Below, piece after piece: positions 52,532 through 62,871 of a stretch of DNA of 64,000 nt; positions within the stretch are counted from its first letter, which is position 1, and every line of letters starts with the position of its first letter. The stretch is taken from assembly GCF_011308835.1 (NCBI RefSeq), contig NZ_JAAOHY010000002.1, forward strand, positions 248,001 to 312,000. Direction: 5' to 3'. The DNA comes from Paracoccus xiamenensis. GTDB lineage: Bacteria; Pseudomonadota; Alphaproteobacteria; Rhodobacterales; Rhodobacteraceae. The translations under genes were made by a program, and so were the position numbers. The notes beneath the pieces are model-generated. The model had not been told where the DNA came from. It did not search any database and saw only the letters and a program-made list of their open reading frames with translations.

Positions 52532-53653
52532 ATGTCTGACCTGAAACGGACCCCGCTTTACGATCTGCATGTCGCGCTTGGCGGCAAGATGGTGCCCTTT
52601 GCCGGCTGGGAAATGCCGGTGCAGTACCCGATGGGCGTGATGGGCGAACACCTGCACACGCGCGCGAAAGCCGGGCTGTTCGATGTCAGCCATATGGGGC
52701 AGGTTCTGCTGCGTGCGCCGTCCGGCACGGCCGCCGACGCGGCGCTGGCGCTGGAAACGCTGGTGCCGGCGAATATTCTGGGCCTGCCCGAGATGCGGCA
52801 GCGTTACGGCCTGTTCACCGCCCCGAATGGTGGTGTGCTGGACGACCTGATGATCGCCAATCGCGGCGACCACCTGTTCCTGGTCGTGAACGCCGCCTGT
52901 GCCGATCAGGACATTGCCCATCTGCAAACGCTGGACGGTGTCACGGTTGAACCGATCACCGACCGCGCCCTGCTGGCCCTGCAAGGCCCGGCCGCGCAGG
53001 ACGTGTTGTCGCGCATCCTGCCCGAGGCGGCGGCGATGAAATTCATGGATGTGGCGATCCTGCCCTGGGACGGGGCCGAGCTGTGGGTCTCGCGTTCGGG
53101 CTATACCGGCGAGGATGGTTATGAGATCTCGGTCCCGGCGGAGCGCGCGCGGGCCTTTGCGGAATTGCTGCTGGCGGATGAGGCGGTGGCGCCGATCGGC
53201 CTTGGCGCCCGCGATTCGCTGCGGCTGGAGGCAGGGATGCCGCTGTACGGCCATGACATGTCGGTCGATGTGACCCCCGCGCAGGCTGCGCTTGGCTGGT
53301 CGATCCCGAAGCTGCGCCGCGCCGAAGGTGAACGTGCCGGTGGATTCCCCGGCGCGGATACGATTCTGCCGGAACTGGCGGCCGGGGCTGAGCGCGTGCG
53401 CGTCGGCCTGCGTCCCGAAGGCCGCGCCCCCATCCGCGAAGGTGTTGCGATCTGGGATGCCGAAAACGATGGTACACTGATCGGGCAGGTGTGTTCGGGC
53501 GGGTTCGGTCCTTCGGTCGGCGGTCCGGTCGCGATGGCGATCCTGCCTGCGGGGCTGGCTGCTGGCGACACCGTCTGGGCCGAACTGCGCGGCAAACGCA
53601 TTCCCGTCGCCGTGGCGGACATGCCCTTCATCAAACCTGACTATAAACGCTGA
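52532..53653 (+). CDS. gcvT: Glycine cleavage system T protein (aminomethyltransferase)
   Basis: The protein is 373 residues. Family motifs are present: FAGWEMPVQYP, GLFDVSHMGQVLL (active Asp/His region), GLFTAPNGGVLDDLMI, SRSGYTGEDGYEISVP and GARDSLRLEAGMPLYGHDM. It takes the aminomethyl group from lipoyl-GcvH and makes methylene-tetrahydrofolate and ammonia. ATG 52532 follows AAGGAGG. It is the first gene of the operon behind the riboswitch. Confidence 0.97.
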   Translation: MSDLKRTPLYDLHVALGGKMVPFAGWEMPVQYPMGVMGEHLHTRAKAGLFDVSHMGQVLLRAPSGTAADAALALETLVPANILGLPEMRQRYGLFTAPNGGVLDDLMIANRGDHLFLVVNAACADQDIAHLQTLDGVTVEPITDRALLALQGPAAQDVLSRILPEAAAMKFMDVAILPWDGAELWVSRSGYTGEDGYEISVPAERARAFAELLLADEAVAPIGLGARDSLRLEAGMPLYGHDMSVDVTPAQAALGWSIPKLRRAEGERAGGFPGADTILPELAAGAERVRVGLRPEGRAPIREGVAIWDAENDGTLIGQVCSGGFGPSVGGPVAMAILPAGLAAGDTVWAELRGKRIPVAVADMPFIKPDYKR

Positions 53654-53665
53654 GGAGCGCGACCC

Positions 53666-54025
53666 ATGCTGAAATATACCGAAGACCATGAATGGCTGAA
53701 GGCTGACGGCGACGAAATCATCGTCGGCATCACCGCCCATGCCAGCGAGCAGCTGGGCGATGTCGTTTTTGTCGAACTGCCCGAGGTCGGCCGCGAAGTC
53801 GCCAAGGGCGAGGAAATCGTGGTGATCGAATCGGTGAAGGCGGCGTCCGACATCGTGGCCCCGATCGCTGGCACCATCACCGCCGTGAACGAGGATCTGC
53901 CCGACAGCCCCGGCGCGGTGAATGACGACGCGATGAGCGCCTGGTTCTTCCGCATCAAGCCGGCCGATGGCGAAAGCATCGACGGTTTCATGGACGAAGC
54001 CGCCTATCAGGCGCTGATCGGATAA
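53666..54025 (+). CDS. gcvH: Glycine cleavage system H protein
   Basis: The protein is 119 residues, with the lipoyl-carrying Lys58 in [18 protein letters not shown] and a typical N-terminus ([13 protein letters not shown]). It shuttles the aminomethyl group between P and T proteins. It starts 12 bp after gcvT behind TGAGGAGC. Confidence 0.97.
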   Translation: MLKYTEDHEWLKADGDEIIVGITAHASEQLGDVVFVELPEVGREVAKGEEIVVIESVKAASDIVAPIAGTITAVNEDLPDSPGAVNDDAMSAWFFRIKPADGESIDGFMDEAAYQALIG

Positions 54026-54028
54026 TCA

Positions 54029-54085
54029 GGCCGGGGGCTGTCTGCCCCCGGAGCCCCCGAGGATATTTGGGCCAGAATGAAGGCA
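54029..54085. repeat. Rhodobacterales-type intergenic hairpin repeat
   Basis: CCGGGGGC (54031-54038) pairs with GCCCCCGG (54044-54051) around TGTCT. GAGCCCCCGAGGATATTTGGGCCAGAATGAAGG follows in two parts (54052-54071 and 54072-54085). I recall this hairpin plus GAGGATATTTGG plus GAATGAAG arrangement as a common dispersed element of Rhodobacteraceae genomes. No second copy was seen in this window. It lies between gcvH and gcvP and could adjust their relative expression. Confidence 0.6.
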
Positions 54086-54111
54086 AGGACCTCTGGCCGA
54101 GGATGAACGTG

Positions 54112-56949
54112 ATGAGCCGCTGGACCCCCACCGACTATAACCCCGACGATTTCGCGAACCGCCGCCATATTGGCCCCTCTCCGGCCGAGATGGAGGAGAT
54201 GCTGAAGGCCGTTGGGGTCGCAAGCCTGGATCAGTTGATCGAGCAGACGGTGCCGGGGTCGATCCGGCAGGCCGCGGCGCTGGATTGGGCGCCCTTGTCC
54301 GAGGCCGCACTGCTGGAACGCATGCGCGGCGTGGCGGCGAAGAACAAGGTGATGACCAGCCTGATCGGGCAGGGCTATTACGGCACGGTGACGCCGCCGG
54401 CGATCCAGCGGAATATTCTGGAAAACCCGGCATGGTATACCGCCTATACCCCCTATCAGCCCGAGATCGCGCAGGGCCGGTTGGAGGCGCTGCTGAACTA
54501 TCAGACCATGGTTTCGGATCTGACCGGGTTGCCGGTGGCGAATGCGTCCTTGCTGGACGAGGCGACGGCGGCGGCAGAAGCCATGGCCATGGCGCAGCGG
54601 GTGGCGAAGTCGAAGGCGAAGGCTTTCTTCGTGTCCGAGAACCTGCATCCGCAGACGATTTCGGTGATCGAAACCCGCGCGCTGCCGCTGGGGATCGAGG
54701 TCGTCAAAGGCGCGCCCGAGGATCTGGATCCGTCGCAGGTGTTCGGCGCGATCTTCCAGTATCCGGGCACGTTCGGGCATATCCGCGACCTGACGGCTGA
54801 ATGCGATGCGCTGCATGCGGTGGGCGCGGTGGCCGTGGTCGCGACTGACCTGCTGGCGCTGTGCCTGCTGAAGGAACCGGGCGCGATGGGGGCGGATATC
54901 TGCGTCGGATCTTCCCAGCGGTTCGGGGTGCCGATGGGCTATGGCGGTCCGCATGCGGCCTTCATGTCCTGCCGGGACGCGTTCAAGCGGGCGATGCCGG
55001 GGCGGATTGTCGGGGTGTCCATCGACGCCAACGGGAACAAGGCCTACCGGCTGGCGCTGCAGACGCGCGAACAGCATATCAGGCGTGAGAAGGCGACCTC
55101 GAACGTTTGCACGGCGCAGGCATTGCTGGCGGTGATGGCGTCCTTCTATGCCGTGTTCCATGGGCCGGTCGGGCTGCGGGCGATTGCGCAGCGGGTGCAT
55201 CTGAATGCGGTGACGATTGCGGATGCGTTGCGGGCAGCGGGCGCGGAGGTTGATCCGGGCGCTTTCTTTGACACCATCACCGTGCGTGTCGGCGTGGGGC
55301 AGGCCGGCATTCTGGCCGCTGCCGAACAGCGCGGGATCAACCTGCGCAAGATCGGGCGTGATCGGGTCGGGATCAGCGTCGATGAAACCACAGATGCGGG
55401 CGTGATCGCGCGGCTGCTGGATGCGTTCGGCATCCATGATGCGGCAGAGCCCGCCGATGCCCCGGCGATCCCCGCCGATTTGCTGCGGGAAAGCGACTAT
55501 CTGACCCATCCGGTCTTCCACATGAACCGGGCGGAATCCGAGATGATGCGCTATATGCGGCGTCTTTCGGATCGCGATCTGGCGCTGGATCGCGCGATGA
55601 TCCCGCTGGGGTCCTGCACGATGAAGCTGAATGCCGCGGCCGAGATGATGCCGATCACGTGGCCGGAATTCGGGGCGCTGCATCCCTTTGCGCCAGCCGA
55701 TCAGGCAGCAGGCTATGCCGAGATGCTGGAGGATCTGACGCAGAAGCTGTGCACGATCACCGGCTATGACGCGTTTTCCATGCAGCCGAACAGCGGCGCG
55801 CAGGGGGAATATGCGGGGCTGTTGACCATTCAGGCCTATCATCGTGCGAATGGCGACGATCAGCGCGATGTCTGTCTGATCCCGGTTTCGGCCCATGGCA
55901 CCAACCCGGCATCGGCACAGATGTGCGGGATGAAGGTCGTGGTGGTGAAATCCGCGCCGAATGGCGACATTGACCTTGAGGATTTTGCCGACAAGGCCAA
56001 GGCTGCGGGTGACAAGCTGGCGGCGGTGATGATCACTTACCCCTCGACCCATGGCGTGTTCGAGGACACCGTGCGCGAGGTCTGCAAGATCACCCATGAC
56101 CATGGCGGTCAGGTCTATATCGACGGCGCCAACATGAACGCGCTGGTCGGGCTGGTGAAGCCGGGCGAGATCGGCGGCGATGTCAGCCACCTGAACCTGC
56201 ACAAGACCTTTGCGATCCCGCATGGCGGCGGCGGGCCGGGCATGGGGCCGATCGGCGTCAAGGCGCATCTGGCGCCGCATCTGCCGGGGGATCCGCGGAC
56301 CGGGGAAGGGGCTGTTAGTGCAGCACCCTTTGGGTCGGCTTCTATCCTGCTGATTTCATGGGCCTATATCCTGATGATGGGCGGGTCTGGGCTGACCCAG
56401 GCGACCCGGGTGGCGATTCTGAACGCCAACTATATCGCCAGCCGGTTAAGCGCCGGTTACCCGATCCTGTTCATGGGCAATCGTGGCCGCGTGGCGCATG
56501 AATGCATCATCGACACCCGTCCCTTCGCCGAACATGGCGTGACCGTGGACGACATCGCCAAGCGCCTGATCGACAACGGTTTCCATGCGCCGACGATGAG
56601 CTGGCCGGTCTCTGGCACGCTGATGGTGGAGCCTACGGAATCGGAAACCAAGGCCGAAATCGACCGCTTCATCACCGCCATGCTGGCCATCCGGGCCGAG
56701 ATTCAGGCGGTGGCCGATGGCGAAATCGCGGCCGAGGCGAGCCCCCTGCGCCACGCCCCGCACACGGTCGAGGATCTGGTCGCGGAATGGGATCGTGCCT
56801 ACAGCCGCGAACAGGGCTGCTTCCCGCCGGGCGCCTTCCGCGTCGACAAATACTGGCCGCCGGTCGGGCGCGTCGACAACGTGCATGGCGACCGCAACCT
56901 GATCTGCACCTGCCCGCCGCTGGAAGATTACGTCGAAGCGGCAGAATGA
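54112..56949 (+). CDS. gcvP: Glycine dehydrogenase (decarboxylating), P protein
   Basis: This 945-residue single-chain P protein has two PLP-fold halves. The N-terminal half has [15 protein letters not shown] and [35 protein letters not shown]. The C-terminal half has [36 protein letters not shown] and the PLP Lys in [18 protein letters not shown]. It decarboxylates glycine and loads GcvH. ATG 54112 is chosen because GAGG lies 9 nt before it; ATG 54103 is too close to that site. Confidence 0.97.
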   Translation: MSRWTPTDYNPDDFANRRHIGPSPAEMEEMLKAVGVASLDQLIEQTVPGSIRQAAALDWAPLSEAALLERMRGVAAKNKVMTSLIGQGYYGTVTPPAIQRNILENPAWYTAYTPYQPEIAQGRLEALLNYQTMVSDLTGLPVANASLLDEATAAAEAMAMAQRVAKSKAKAFFVSENLHPQTISVIETRALPLGIEVVKGAPEDLDPSQVFGAIFQYPGTFGHIRDLTAECDALHAVGAVAVVATDLLALCLLKEPGAMGADICVGSSQRFGVPMGYGGPHAAFMSCRDAFKRAMPGRIVGVSIDANGNKAYRLALQTREQHIRREKATSNVCTAQALLAVMASFYAVFHGPVGLRAIAQRVHLNAVTIADALRAAGAEVDPGAFFDTITVRVGVGQAGILAAAEQRGINLRKIGRDRVGISVDETTDAGVIARLLDAFGIHDAAEPADAPAIPADLLRESDYLTHPVFHMNRAESEMMRYMRRLSDRDLALDRAMIPLGSCTMKLNAAAEMMPITWPEFGALHPFAPADQAAGYAEMLEDLTQKLCTITGYDAFSMQPNSGAQGEYAGLLTIQAYHRANGDDQRDVCLIPVSAHGTNPASAQMCGMKVVVVKSAPNGDIDLEDFADKAKAAGDKLAAVMITYPSTHGVFEDTVREVCKITHDHGGQVYIDGANMNALVGLVKPGEIGGDVSHLNLHKTFAIPHGGGGPGMGPIGVKAHLAPHLPGDPRTGEGAVSAAPFGSASILLISWAYILMMGGSGLTQATRVAILNANYIASRLSAGYPILFMGNRGRVAHECIIDTRPFAEHGVTVDDIAKRLIDNGFHAPTMSWPVSGTLMVEPTESETKAEIDRFITAMLAIRAEIQAVADGEIAAEASPLRHAPHTVEDLVAEWDRAYSREQGCFPPGAFRVDKYWPPVGRVDNVHGDRNLICTCPPLEDYVEAAE

Positions 56950-56953
56950 CAGC

Positions 56954-56981
56954 AAGCCCCGGCCAAATCGGCCGGGGCTTT
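56954..56981. terminator. Terminator between gcvP and the convergent hypothetical gene
   Basis: GCCCCGGCC (56956-56964) pairs with GGCCGGGGC (56970-56978) around AAATC. A TTTT tract follows on the plus strand; on the minus side the tail is TT only. It mainly serves gcvP. Confidence 0.88.
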
Positions 56982-57449
56982 TCAATTCGCGGGGACAAGC
57001 CGGCCCTTGCGATACCGGCGCAGGATCGAATGCGGGGCATTTGCGGACAGGCGCATTTCGTCGATGGTGTCGGGCGGGGTGTCGTCATGCCAGCCCCAGC
57101 CGTAAATCGCGCCAAAGCGCTTCAGCACGAAAAGCAATTCGTCCTCGTTCAGCAATTCGTAAGGAATCCCGAGTACATGATGGTTCCCGGGACGATGGCA
57201 GAACATGAAGCTCTGCGACTGCGAGTCCTGAAGATACAGATTGAAGTAAGATTCGGGGTTGGCGTCCAGCCAGGGCGTCAGCTCTGCCAGATCAGAGGTC
57301 GAGAACAGGATCTTTTCACATGCGCTGTCCATCACCTCGAAATGCGCAGGTGGCACGGTCAGGCCAAAGCGGTCCTGGAAATGAAACAGCGTGTTCGGGT
57401 GCCGCTTGCAGGCGAAGAAGAACCAGCAGTCGCGGAAGCCCTCTGTCAT
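56982..57449 (-). CDS. Hypothetical cytosolic protein
   Basis: It encodes 155 residues of no family I recognise. It is rich in aromatic residues and His/Cys: FRDCWFFFACKRHPNTLFHFQDRFG, FNLYLQDSQSQSFMFCHRPGNHHVLGIP, and IYGWGWHDDTPPDTIDEM. There is no signal peptide or membrane segment. ATG 57449 is chosen over an upstream frame extension because it starts the region of coding character. It faces gcvP across a terminator. Confidence 0.75.
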   Translation of the reverse strand: MTEGFRDCWFFFACKRHPNTLFHFQDRFGLTVPPAHFEVMDSACEKILFSTSDLAELTPWLDANPESYFNLYLQDSQSQSFMFCHRPGNHHVLGIPYELLNEDELLFVLKRFGAIYGWGWHDDTPPDTIDEMRLSANAPHSILRRYRKGRLVPAN

Positions 57450-57636
57450 GGCATGTTTTGGATGGCGCGGCTGATGCGAGTGGCGCAAGCGGGTGCCGCA
57501 GATTGGTCAGCCGCTTCCGCATTGTACGGCGCCGGCGAATTCAGGCGGTCGTGTCGCGCGGCATCTTCGGCTGTGCTGGCGAGATATCGGCAGGGGCTGT
57601 CAGCGCGCGGATGGGCCGTAACCGGCAGGTCGCGCA

Positions 57637-58182
57637 TTACTTGGCCTTTGGGCGAAATGCTTTGATTTTCGTGGGGTCGGTCTCGATATACGCGGCCCCC
57701 AGCAGGTCGAGGCAATAGGGGACGGCAGCGAAAACCGCATTCAGGCAGGTGGCGATGGCCGATGGCTTGCCGGGAATGGTGATGATCAGCGTCTTGCCGC
57801 GGCTGACGGCGGTCTGGCGCGACAGGATTGCGGTCGGCACCTCGGCCAGTGAGGCGCGGCGCATTTCCTCGCCAAAGCCCGGATATTCGCGCTGGGCGAT
57901 GTCGGCGACGGCCTCGGGCGTCAGGTCGCGTGGTGCGGGACCGGTGCCGCCGGTGACAAGGATCAGGTCCGCGTCCTGCCTGTCACACAGGTCGCGCAAC
58001 GCGTCTGCGACGACCTCGCGACCATCGGGGACGATCACGCGGTCAATCTGCATCGGCGAGGTAATGGTGTCGCGCAGCCATGCCTCGGCGCCGGGGCCGC
58101 CCTTATCTTCATAGGCACCGCTGGCGGCACGGTCCGAGACGGTGAGGATGGCGATGCGGGCGGGGCGTGCGGCGTTGGTCAT
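57637..58182 (-). CDS. Molybdenum cofactor biosynthesis protein (MogA/MoaB type)
   Basis: The protein is 181 residues of the MoaB/MogA fold: IAILTVSDRAASGAYEDKGG, LILVTGGTGPAPRDLTPEA (the nucleotide-site GGTG and DLTPE), and TLIITIPGKPSAIATCL. It adenylylates molybdopterin before molybdate insertion. The fit is best to MogA (molybdopterin adenylyltransferase). ATG 58182 is chosen, giving a short N-terminus before the first strand. Confidence 0.92.
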   Translation of the reverse strand: MTNAARPARIAILTVSDRAASGAYEDKGGPGAEAWLRDTITSPMQIDRVIVPDGREVVADALRDLCDRQDADLILVTGGTGPAPRDLTPEAVADIAQREYPGFGEEMRRASLAEVPTAILSRQTAVSRGKTLIITIPGKPSAIATCLNAVFAAVPYCLDLLGAAYIETDPTKIKAFRPKAK

Positions 58183-58509
58183 GCGGCTTAGTTTGGCTGG
58201 ACCCGTCATAAAGCGCAACGGGCTGGAATGGCCGATGTTTTGGGACTGCGTGGTCGTGCCTGGCCTGAGTTCCTGAGGGTTAGGTTAATACAGCTTTAAG
58301 TTGTGGATTTTACGCGCATAAGGAGAAATCGGCAGGCATCTGGTTGTATAATAAATCATATAAAATCAAATTGGTATAATAAGATTTGGATATGGCAGCA
58401 TTTGAATCGTCCTTTTCGGTTTAAATACGTTAACCAATGTTGACGTAACGTCACAAAACTCCTTTAAGTTGCGCGCAATCGATAGAACGACGCTAATTTG
58501 GAGGCCGAG
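58183..58509. promoter_or_regulatory. AT-rich control region upstream of the RTX/Hint gene
   Basis: There is no gene in this 327 bp. From about 58280 on it is much AT-richer than the genome. It has two TATAAT boxes (58347-58352, 58375-58380) without good -35 partners. The best promoter is TTGACG (58440-58445), 17 bp, then TTTAAG (58463-58468). Its -35 overlaps the palindrome TGACGT-A-ACGTCA (58441-58453), a likely operator. A start near 58475 would leave a leader of about 35 nt. Confidence 0.55.
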
Positions 58510-59784
58510 ATGCCAGTTTTTGAAGGCGACGATAAGAACAACAGGCTTATCATCGGTGGAAGCACGGACGACACCGTCCTGGGTCATGGCGGGGACGACT
58601 ATATTTCGGCCTATCCCGGTGATGATTATGTCGACGGGGGTGATGGTAACGACACCATAAGGCTGGAGCGCGGCAATGATACGGCGCTCGGTGGTGCCGG
58701 GAACGACGAAATCACAGGCTATCATGGCGATGACTCGTTGCTCGGCGGTGCGGGCGAAGACACAATTCTGGGCCAGACTGGCAATGACTATATTGATGGT
58801 GGCGAAGGCGCTGACTGGCTTGAGGGCGGGGCTGGCTTTGACACGATCAGGGCGGGGCATGGGGACACCATCCATCACTTCAATCAGGCCATCGGCCAGG
58901 ATCTGACGGACGGCGACCATTCCAATAACGACGTGCTTTTGCTGGGCGAGCATTACAATTATCCCTCGCTGCGGATCCTGAACGCTGCGCGTGTCGCAAA
59001 GGGCCTTGCACCCTATGCCGACCCGGTGGAGTGGATGACTGCCGATATCGGCGACGACGGCATCCTGAACGATATCAGCACCACCAACGGCTTTGCCGAT
59101 GACGTGCATATCAATATCGAGTTCGCAGGCAGGACAGAGCTTTCGACCGAAAACACTGATGTCGTATGCTTCGGCGATGATGCCCTGATTCAGATGGCCG
59201 ACGGTAGCAGCCGTGCCGCAGGTGATCTGGCGGTCGGGGATGAGGTCATGACGCGCGATGCAGGCGCCCAACCGATACGCTGGGTCGGCAAGCGGCAGCT
59301 AGGCGCATCGGAACTGAATGACCGCCCGAACCTTCGCCCGATCCGCATCCATGCCAACGCGCTTGCTGAAAATGTGCCAGAGCGCGACCTCATCGTGTCG
59401 CCGCAGCACCGCATGCTTGTTCGTTCGAAGATCGCGAAGCGGATGTTTGGCGCCCATGAGGTTCTGGTGGCCGCCAAGCAACTGCTGGAGGTCGACGGGA
59501 TCGAGATTGCGGCCGACATGGCCGAGGTGACCTATGTTCACATCCTCTGCGACGATCATCACGTCGTCACTGCCAACGGCGCCGAGGCTGAAACGCTTTA
59601 CACCGGGGAAGAGGCGATGAAAGCGATGGGTCCGGCCGCGCGGCGCGAGATCTATGCGATCTTCCCGGAGCTGCGTGACAACCCGCCGCGACCTGCCGCG
59701 CGGCATTTGAGCTCTGGCCGGATGGCCCGCGCTTTGGCAAAGCGCCACGTCAAGAATAGCCGCTGCCTGCTCGAAGAGGTTTAA
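58510..59784 (+). CDS. RTX-repeat protein with C-terminal Hint domain
   Basis: At 424 residues, this has an N-terminal half of calcium-binding RTX nonapeptides (GGDGNDTI, GGAGNDEI, GGAGEDTI, GGEGADWL; about residues 15-115), with no signal peptide. The C-terminal half is a Hint_2 domain: VCFGDDALIQMADGSSRAAGDLAVGDEVMTRD, IRWVGKRQL, DLIVSPQHRMLV, and a HHVVTANGAEAETLY end. RTX proteins leave through type I secretion, but no transporter lies beside it. Hint domains can self-cleave; here the usual CF-x-x-GT is CFGDDA. ATG 58510 follows GGAGG at about 7 nt. Confidence 0.9.
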   Translation: MPVFEGDDKNNRLIIGGSTDDTVLGHGGDDYISAYPGDDYVDGGDGNDTIRLERGNDTALGGAGNDEITGYHGDDSLLGGAGEDTILGQTGNDYIDGGEGADWLEGGAGFDTIRAGHGDTIHHFNQAIGQDLTDGDHSNNDVLLLGEHYNYPSLRILNAARVAKGLAPYADPVEWMTADIGDDGILNDISTTNGFADDVHINIEFAGRTELSTENTDVVCFGDDALIQMADGSSRAAGDLAVGDEVMTRDAGAQPIRWVGKRQLGASELNDRPNLRPIRIHANALAENVPERDLIVSPQHRMLVRSKIAKRMFGAHEVLVAAKQLLEVDGIEIAADMAEVTYVHILCDDHHVVTANGAEAETLYTGEEAMKAMGPAARREIYAIFPELRDNPPRPAARHLSSGRMARALAKRHVKNSRCLLEEV

Positions 59785-59806
59785 AAGCGGCGGCTTTGGC
59801 CAACGC

Positions 59807-59836
59807 AAAAAGGGGACGGAAACACCGCCCCCTTTT
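59807..59836. terminator. Bidirectional terminator between the RTX/Hint gene and argG
   Basis: AAAAAGGGG-A-CGG (59807-59819) pairs with CCG-C-CCCCTTTT (59825-59836) across a short loop with one opposed A/C pair. A and T tracts on both sides allow use by both convergent genes. Confidence 0.85.
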
Positions 59837-59867
59837 CGATTGCCGCGCGGCGCGGGCTGTTGGCGTG

Positions 59868-61088
59868 TCAGAACTTGGCGTTCCGCGCAGCCAGCAGCTT
59901 CAGCCGCAGCGCGTTCAGCCGGATAAAGCCCGCCGCGTCCTTCTGGTCATAAGCGCCCGCGTCGTCTTCGAACGTCACATGCTTTTCGCTGTACAGCGAA
60001 TGATCCGACCAGCGGCCAACGGTGTTTACGCTGCCCTTGTACAGTTTCAGCCGCACTGTGCCGGTGACATGTTCCTGCGACTTGTCGATGGCCGCCTGCA
60101 GCATCTCGCGTTCGGGACTGAACCAGAAACCGTTATAGATCAGCTCTGCATAGCGGGGCATCAGGCTGTCTTTCAGATGGCCTGCGCCCGCGTCCAGCGT
60201 GATCTGTTCGATCCCGCGATGGGCCTCCAGCAGGATGGTGCCGCCGGGGGTTTCGTAGATGCCGCGCGACTTCATGCCGACAAAGCGGTTTTCGACGAAA
60301 TCCAGACGCCCGACACCGTGCTTGCGGCCATATTCGTTCAGCTGCGTCAGGATGGTCGCGGGCGAAAGCGCCTCGCCGTTGATCGCGACCGCATCGCCTT
60401 TTTCGAAGGTGATCTCGATATATTCGGGGGTGTCGGGCGCTTCTTCGGGCGAAACGGTGCGCTGATAGACGTATTCGGGCGCTTCCTCGGCCGGGTTTTC
60501 CAGCGCTTTGCCTTCGCTGCTGGTGTGCAGCAGGTTGGCGTCGACGCTGAACGGCGCCTCGCCGCGCTTGTCCTTGGCGATGGGGATCTGGTTCGCCTCG
60601 GCAAATTCCAGCAGCTTGGTGCGGCTGGACAGATCCCATTCCCGCCAGGGCGCGATCACCTTGATCGACGGATCCAGCGCATAGGCCGACAGCTCGAACC
60701 GGACCTGATCGTTGCCCTTGCCGGTCGCGCCATGGGCCACGGCATCAGCGCCGTGCTGATGCGCGATCTCGACCAGATGCTTGGAAATCAGCGGGCGCGC
60801 GATGGAGGTGCCCAGCAGATACAGCCCTTCGTAAACCGCATTGGCGCGGAACATCGGGAAGACGTAATCGCGCACGAATTCCTCGCGCACGTCGACGATA
60901 TGGATATTTTCGGGCTTGATGCCCAGCAGTTCGGCCTTGGCGCGCGCCGGTTCCAGTTCTTCGCCCTGCCCCAGATCGGCGGTGAAGGTGATGACCTCGC
61001 AGCCATATTCGGTCTGCAGCCATTTCAGGATGATCGAGGTATCGAGGCCACCGGAATAGGCGAGCACGACTTTCTTCGGCGCGGTCAT
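59868..61088 (-). CDS. argG: Argininosuccinate synthase
   Basis: The protein is 406 residues. The PP-loop [17 protein letters not shown] is at the N-terminus; [32 protein letters not shown] and IAPWREWDL follow, all conserved in the ligase. It joins citrulline and aspartate with ATP in arginine synthesis. ATG 61088 fits the family N-terminus. Confidence 0.97.
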   Translation of the reverse strand: MTAPKKVVLAYSGGLDTSIILKWLQTEYGCEVITFTADLGQGEELEPARAKAELLGIKPENIHIVDVREEFVRDYVFPMFRANAVYEGLYLLGTSIARPLISKHLVEIAHQHGADAVAHGATGKGNDQVRFELSAYALDPSIKVIAPWREWDLSSRTKLLEFAEANQIPIAKDKRGEAPFSVDANLLHTSSEGKALENPAEEAPEYVYQRTVSPEEAPDTPEYIEITFEKGDAVAINGEALSPATILTQLNEYGRKHGVGRLDFVENRFVGMKSRGIYETPGGTILLEAHRGIEQITLDAGAGHLKDSLMPRYAELIYNGFWFSPEREMLQAAIDKSQEHVTGTVRLKLYKGSVNTVGRWSDHSLYSEKHVTFEDDAGAYDQKDAAGFIRLNALRLKLLAARNAKF

Positions 61089-61215
61089 GGGCGAGTCCTT
61101 TCTGATTTCGCCTTGGATTATGCGGTTTTGCCGCACCTCACAAGTGCTGCGACCCCGTTAAGGGAGCATTAGGGCGGCCGCGCTATGTTATGGTTGACCG
61201 GACGATTCGGGGGCG

Positions 61216-61554
61216 ATGATGATTGACTGGAAGCGCGTGCATGACTTGCGTGAGGAGCTTGGCGAGGAAGATTTTGCCACGGTGGTCGAACTGTTCCTGG
61301 ACGAGGTCGAAGGGATCGTCATGCGCATCGGTCATGGCGATGCAGACCAGCTGGAAAATGACCTGCATTTCCTGAAGGGCAGTGCGGCCAATCTTGGGTT
61401 CACCGTCTTCGGGCAATTGTGCCAGCAAGGCGAGGCCGAGTGCCGCAATGGCCATCGCGAGAATTTTGATATGGCCGGGCTTCTGGATTGTTATGCCGCG
61501 ACCAAGCGCGATTTCGTTGCCGGGATCAGTCGGCGACAAAGCGGGGTGGCCTAG
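61216..61554 (+). CDS. Orphan histidine phosphotransfer (Hpt) protein
   Basis: The protein is 112 residues, all helical. The Hpt motif is LHFLKGSAANLGF with phospho-accepting His51. No kinase or response regulator lies beside it, so it likely connects a hybrid kinase elsewhere to regulators; the two receiver proteins in this window are possible but unproven partners. ATG 61216 and ATG 61219 are both possible starts. Confidence 0.88.
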   Translation: MMIDWKRVHDLREELGEEDFATVVELFLDEVEGIVMRIGHGDADQLENDLHFLKGSAANLGFTVFGQLCQQGEAECRNGHRENFDMAGLLDCYAATKRDFVAGISRRQSGVA

Positions 61555-61620
61555 GCCGCCACGCGCGCTTTGTCCTGTTGTTCCTGGCTTCTGCGTCGCA
61601 GCGGCCAGTCGTGTGCACTG

Positions 61621-62871
61621 TCAGATCAGGAACTGCGCCAGCAGTTCATCATGGGTGATGTCCTGATAGGTAAAGCCGCTTTCGTCCAGCCGGACCATCA
61701 GTGCGGTCAGGTTGGCCGGGTCCGCCGTCTCGATCCCGATCAGGACAGAGCCGAAGTTTCGCGCCGATTTCTTCAGGTATTCAAACCGGGCGATGTCGTC
61801 ATTGGGGCCAAGCAGCATCAGAAAGTCGCGCAGCGCGCCGGGGCGTTGGGGCAGCCGCAGGATGAAGTATTTCTTGAGACCGGCGAAACGCTGGGCGCGT
61901 TCCTTGACTTCGGGCAGGCGTTCAAAGTCGAAATTGCCGCCCGAACAGATGCAGACCACGCGCTTGCCGGCCAGCTCGCCGGCGTCGGCAAGGTCGCGCA
62001 GCACATCGACGGCCAACGCGCCGGCGGGCTCTAGCACGATTCCCTCGACATTGAGCATTTCCAGGATGGTAATGCTCAGCCGGTCTTCGGGTGCGGTCAG
62101 GACCTGTTCGGGCGCGAAGTGGCGCAGATGCGCAAAGGGCAAATCGCCGATCCGCGCCACGGCCGCCCCATCGACGAAGCTGTCGACGCCGGGCAGGGTG
62201 ACCTGCTGGCCGGCCTCTAACGCGCCTTTCAGGCTGGCACCGCCCTGAGGTTCGGCGAAGACGAATCGGGTCTGGGGCGACGCCGCGGCAAGGTATTGGG
62301 TGACGCCTGCCGACAGACCGCCGCCGCCCACGGGCAGGACGACCAGATCGGGGGGCGCGGGCAACTGTTCAAGAATTTCGCGCGCAACGGTGGCCTGGCC
62401 TTCGATGACGTCGGCGGCATCGAAGGGCGACAGGAAGGTCGCGTTCTGATCCTTGGAAAAGGTCTGCGCCGCCGCCAGGGTCTGGTCAAAATAATCGCCC
62501 GTCAGCACGATTTCGATACTGTCTCCGCCAAAGATGCGGGTCTTGGCGATCTTCTGCTGGGGCGTGGTGACCGGCATGAAGATCGTGCCGCGCGCGCCGA
62601 AATGGCGGCATGCAAAGGCCACGCCCTGCGCGTGATTGCCCGCACTTGCGCAAACGAAATGCCGGTTGCTGCCGGCGTCGATGGCCTTGCGCATAGCGTT
62701 GAAGGCGCCGCGCAGCTTATAGCTGCGCACCGGGGTCAGATCCTCTCGTTTCAGCCAGATTTCGGCGCCGTAGCGGGCCGAGAGATGGTCGTTCAACTGT
62801 AATGGCGTGGCCGGAAACAGATCGCGAAGCGCGGTTTCGGCACTGGCTACGGAGGTGGTGAAATCTGACAT
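61621..62871 (-). CDS. ilvA: Threonine ammonia-lyase (threonine dehydratase), ACT-like C-terminus
   Basis: The protein is 416 residues. PLP Lys52 sits in VRSYKLRGAFNAM, followed by ASAGNHAQGVAFAC, the Gly-rich VLPVGGGGLSAGV and VCICSGGNFD. One ACT-like domain forms the C-terminus (about 335-416, FILRLPQRPGALRDFL), as in the shorter biosynthetic form. It deaminates threonine to 2-oxobutyrate for isoleucine and is expected to be feedback controlled. ATG 62871 is chosen over ATG 62907. Confidence 0.93.
   Translation of the reverse strand: MSDFTTSVASAETALRDLFPATPLQLNDHLSARYGAEIWLKREDLTPVRSYKLRGAFNAMRKAIDAGSNRHFVCASAGNHAQGVAFACRHFGARGTIFMPVTTPQQKIAKTRIFGGDSIEIVLTGDYFDQTLAAAQTFSKDQNATFLSPFDAADVIEGQATVAREILEQLPAPPDLVVLPVGGGGLSAGVTQYLAAASPQTRFVFAEPQGGASLKGALEAGQQVTLPGVDSFVDGAAVARIGDLPFAHLRHFAPEQVLTAPEDRLSITILEMLNVEGIVLEPAGALAVDVLRDLADAGELAGKRVVCICSGGNFDFERLPEVKERAQRFAGLKKYFILRLPQRPGALRDFLMLLGPNDDIARFEYLKKSARNFGSVLIGIETADPANLTALMVRLDESGFTYQDITHDELLAQFLI

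Noticed and set aside
54007..56280. A 757-codon minus-strand frame opposite gcvP
   Set aside because: Antisense shadow of gcvP with Arg/His-rich composition and no ribosome binding site.
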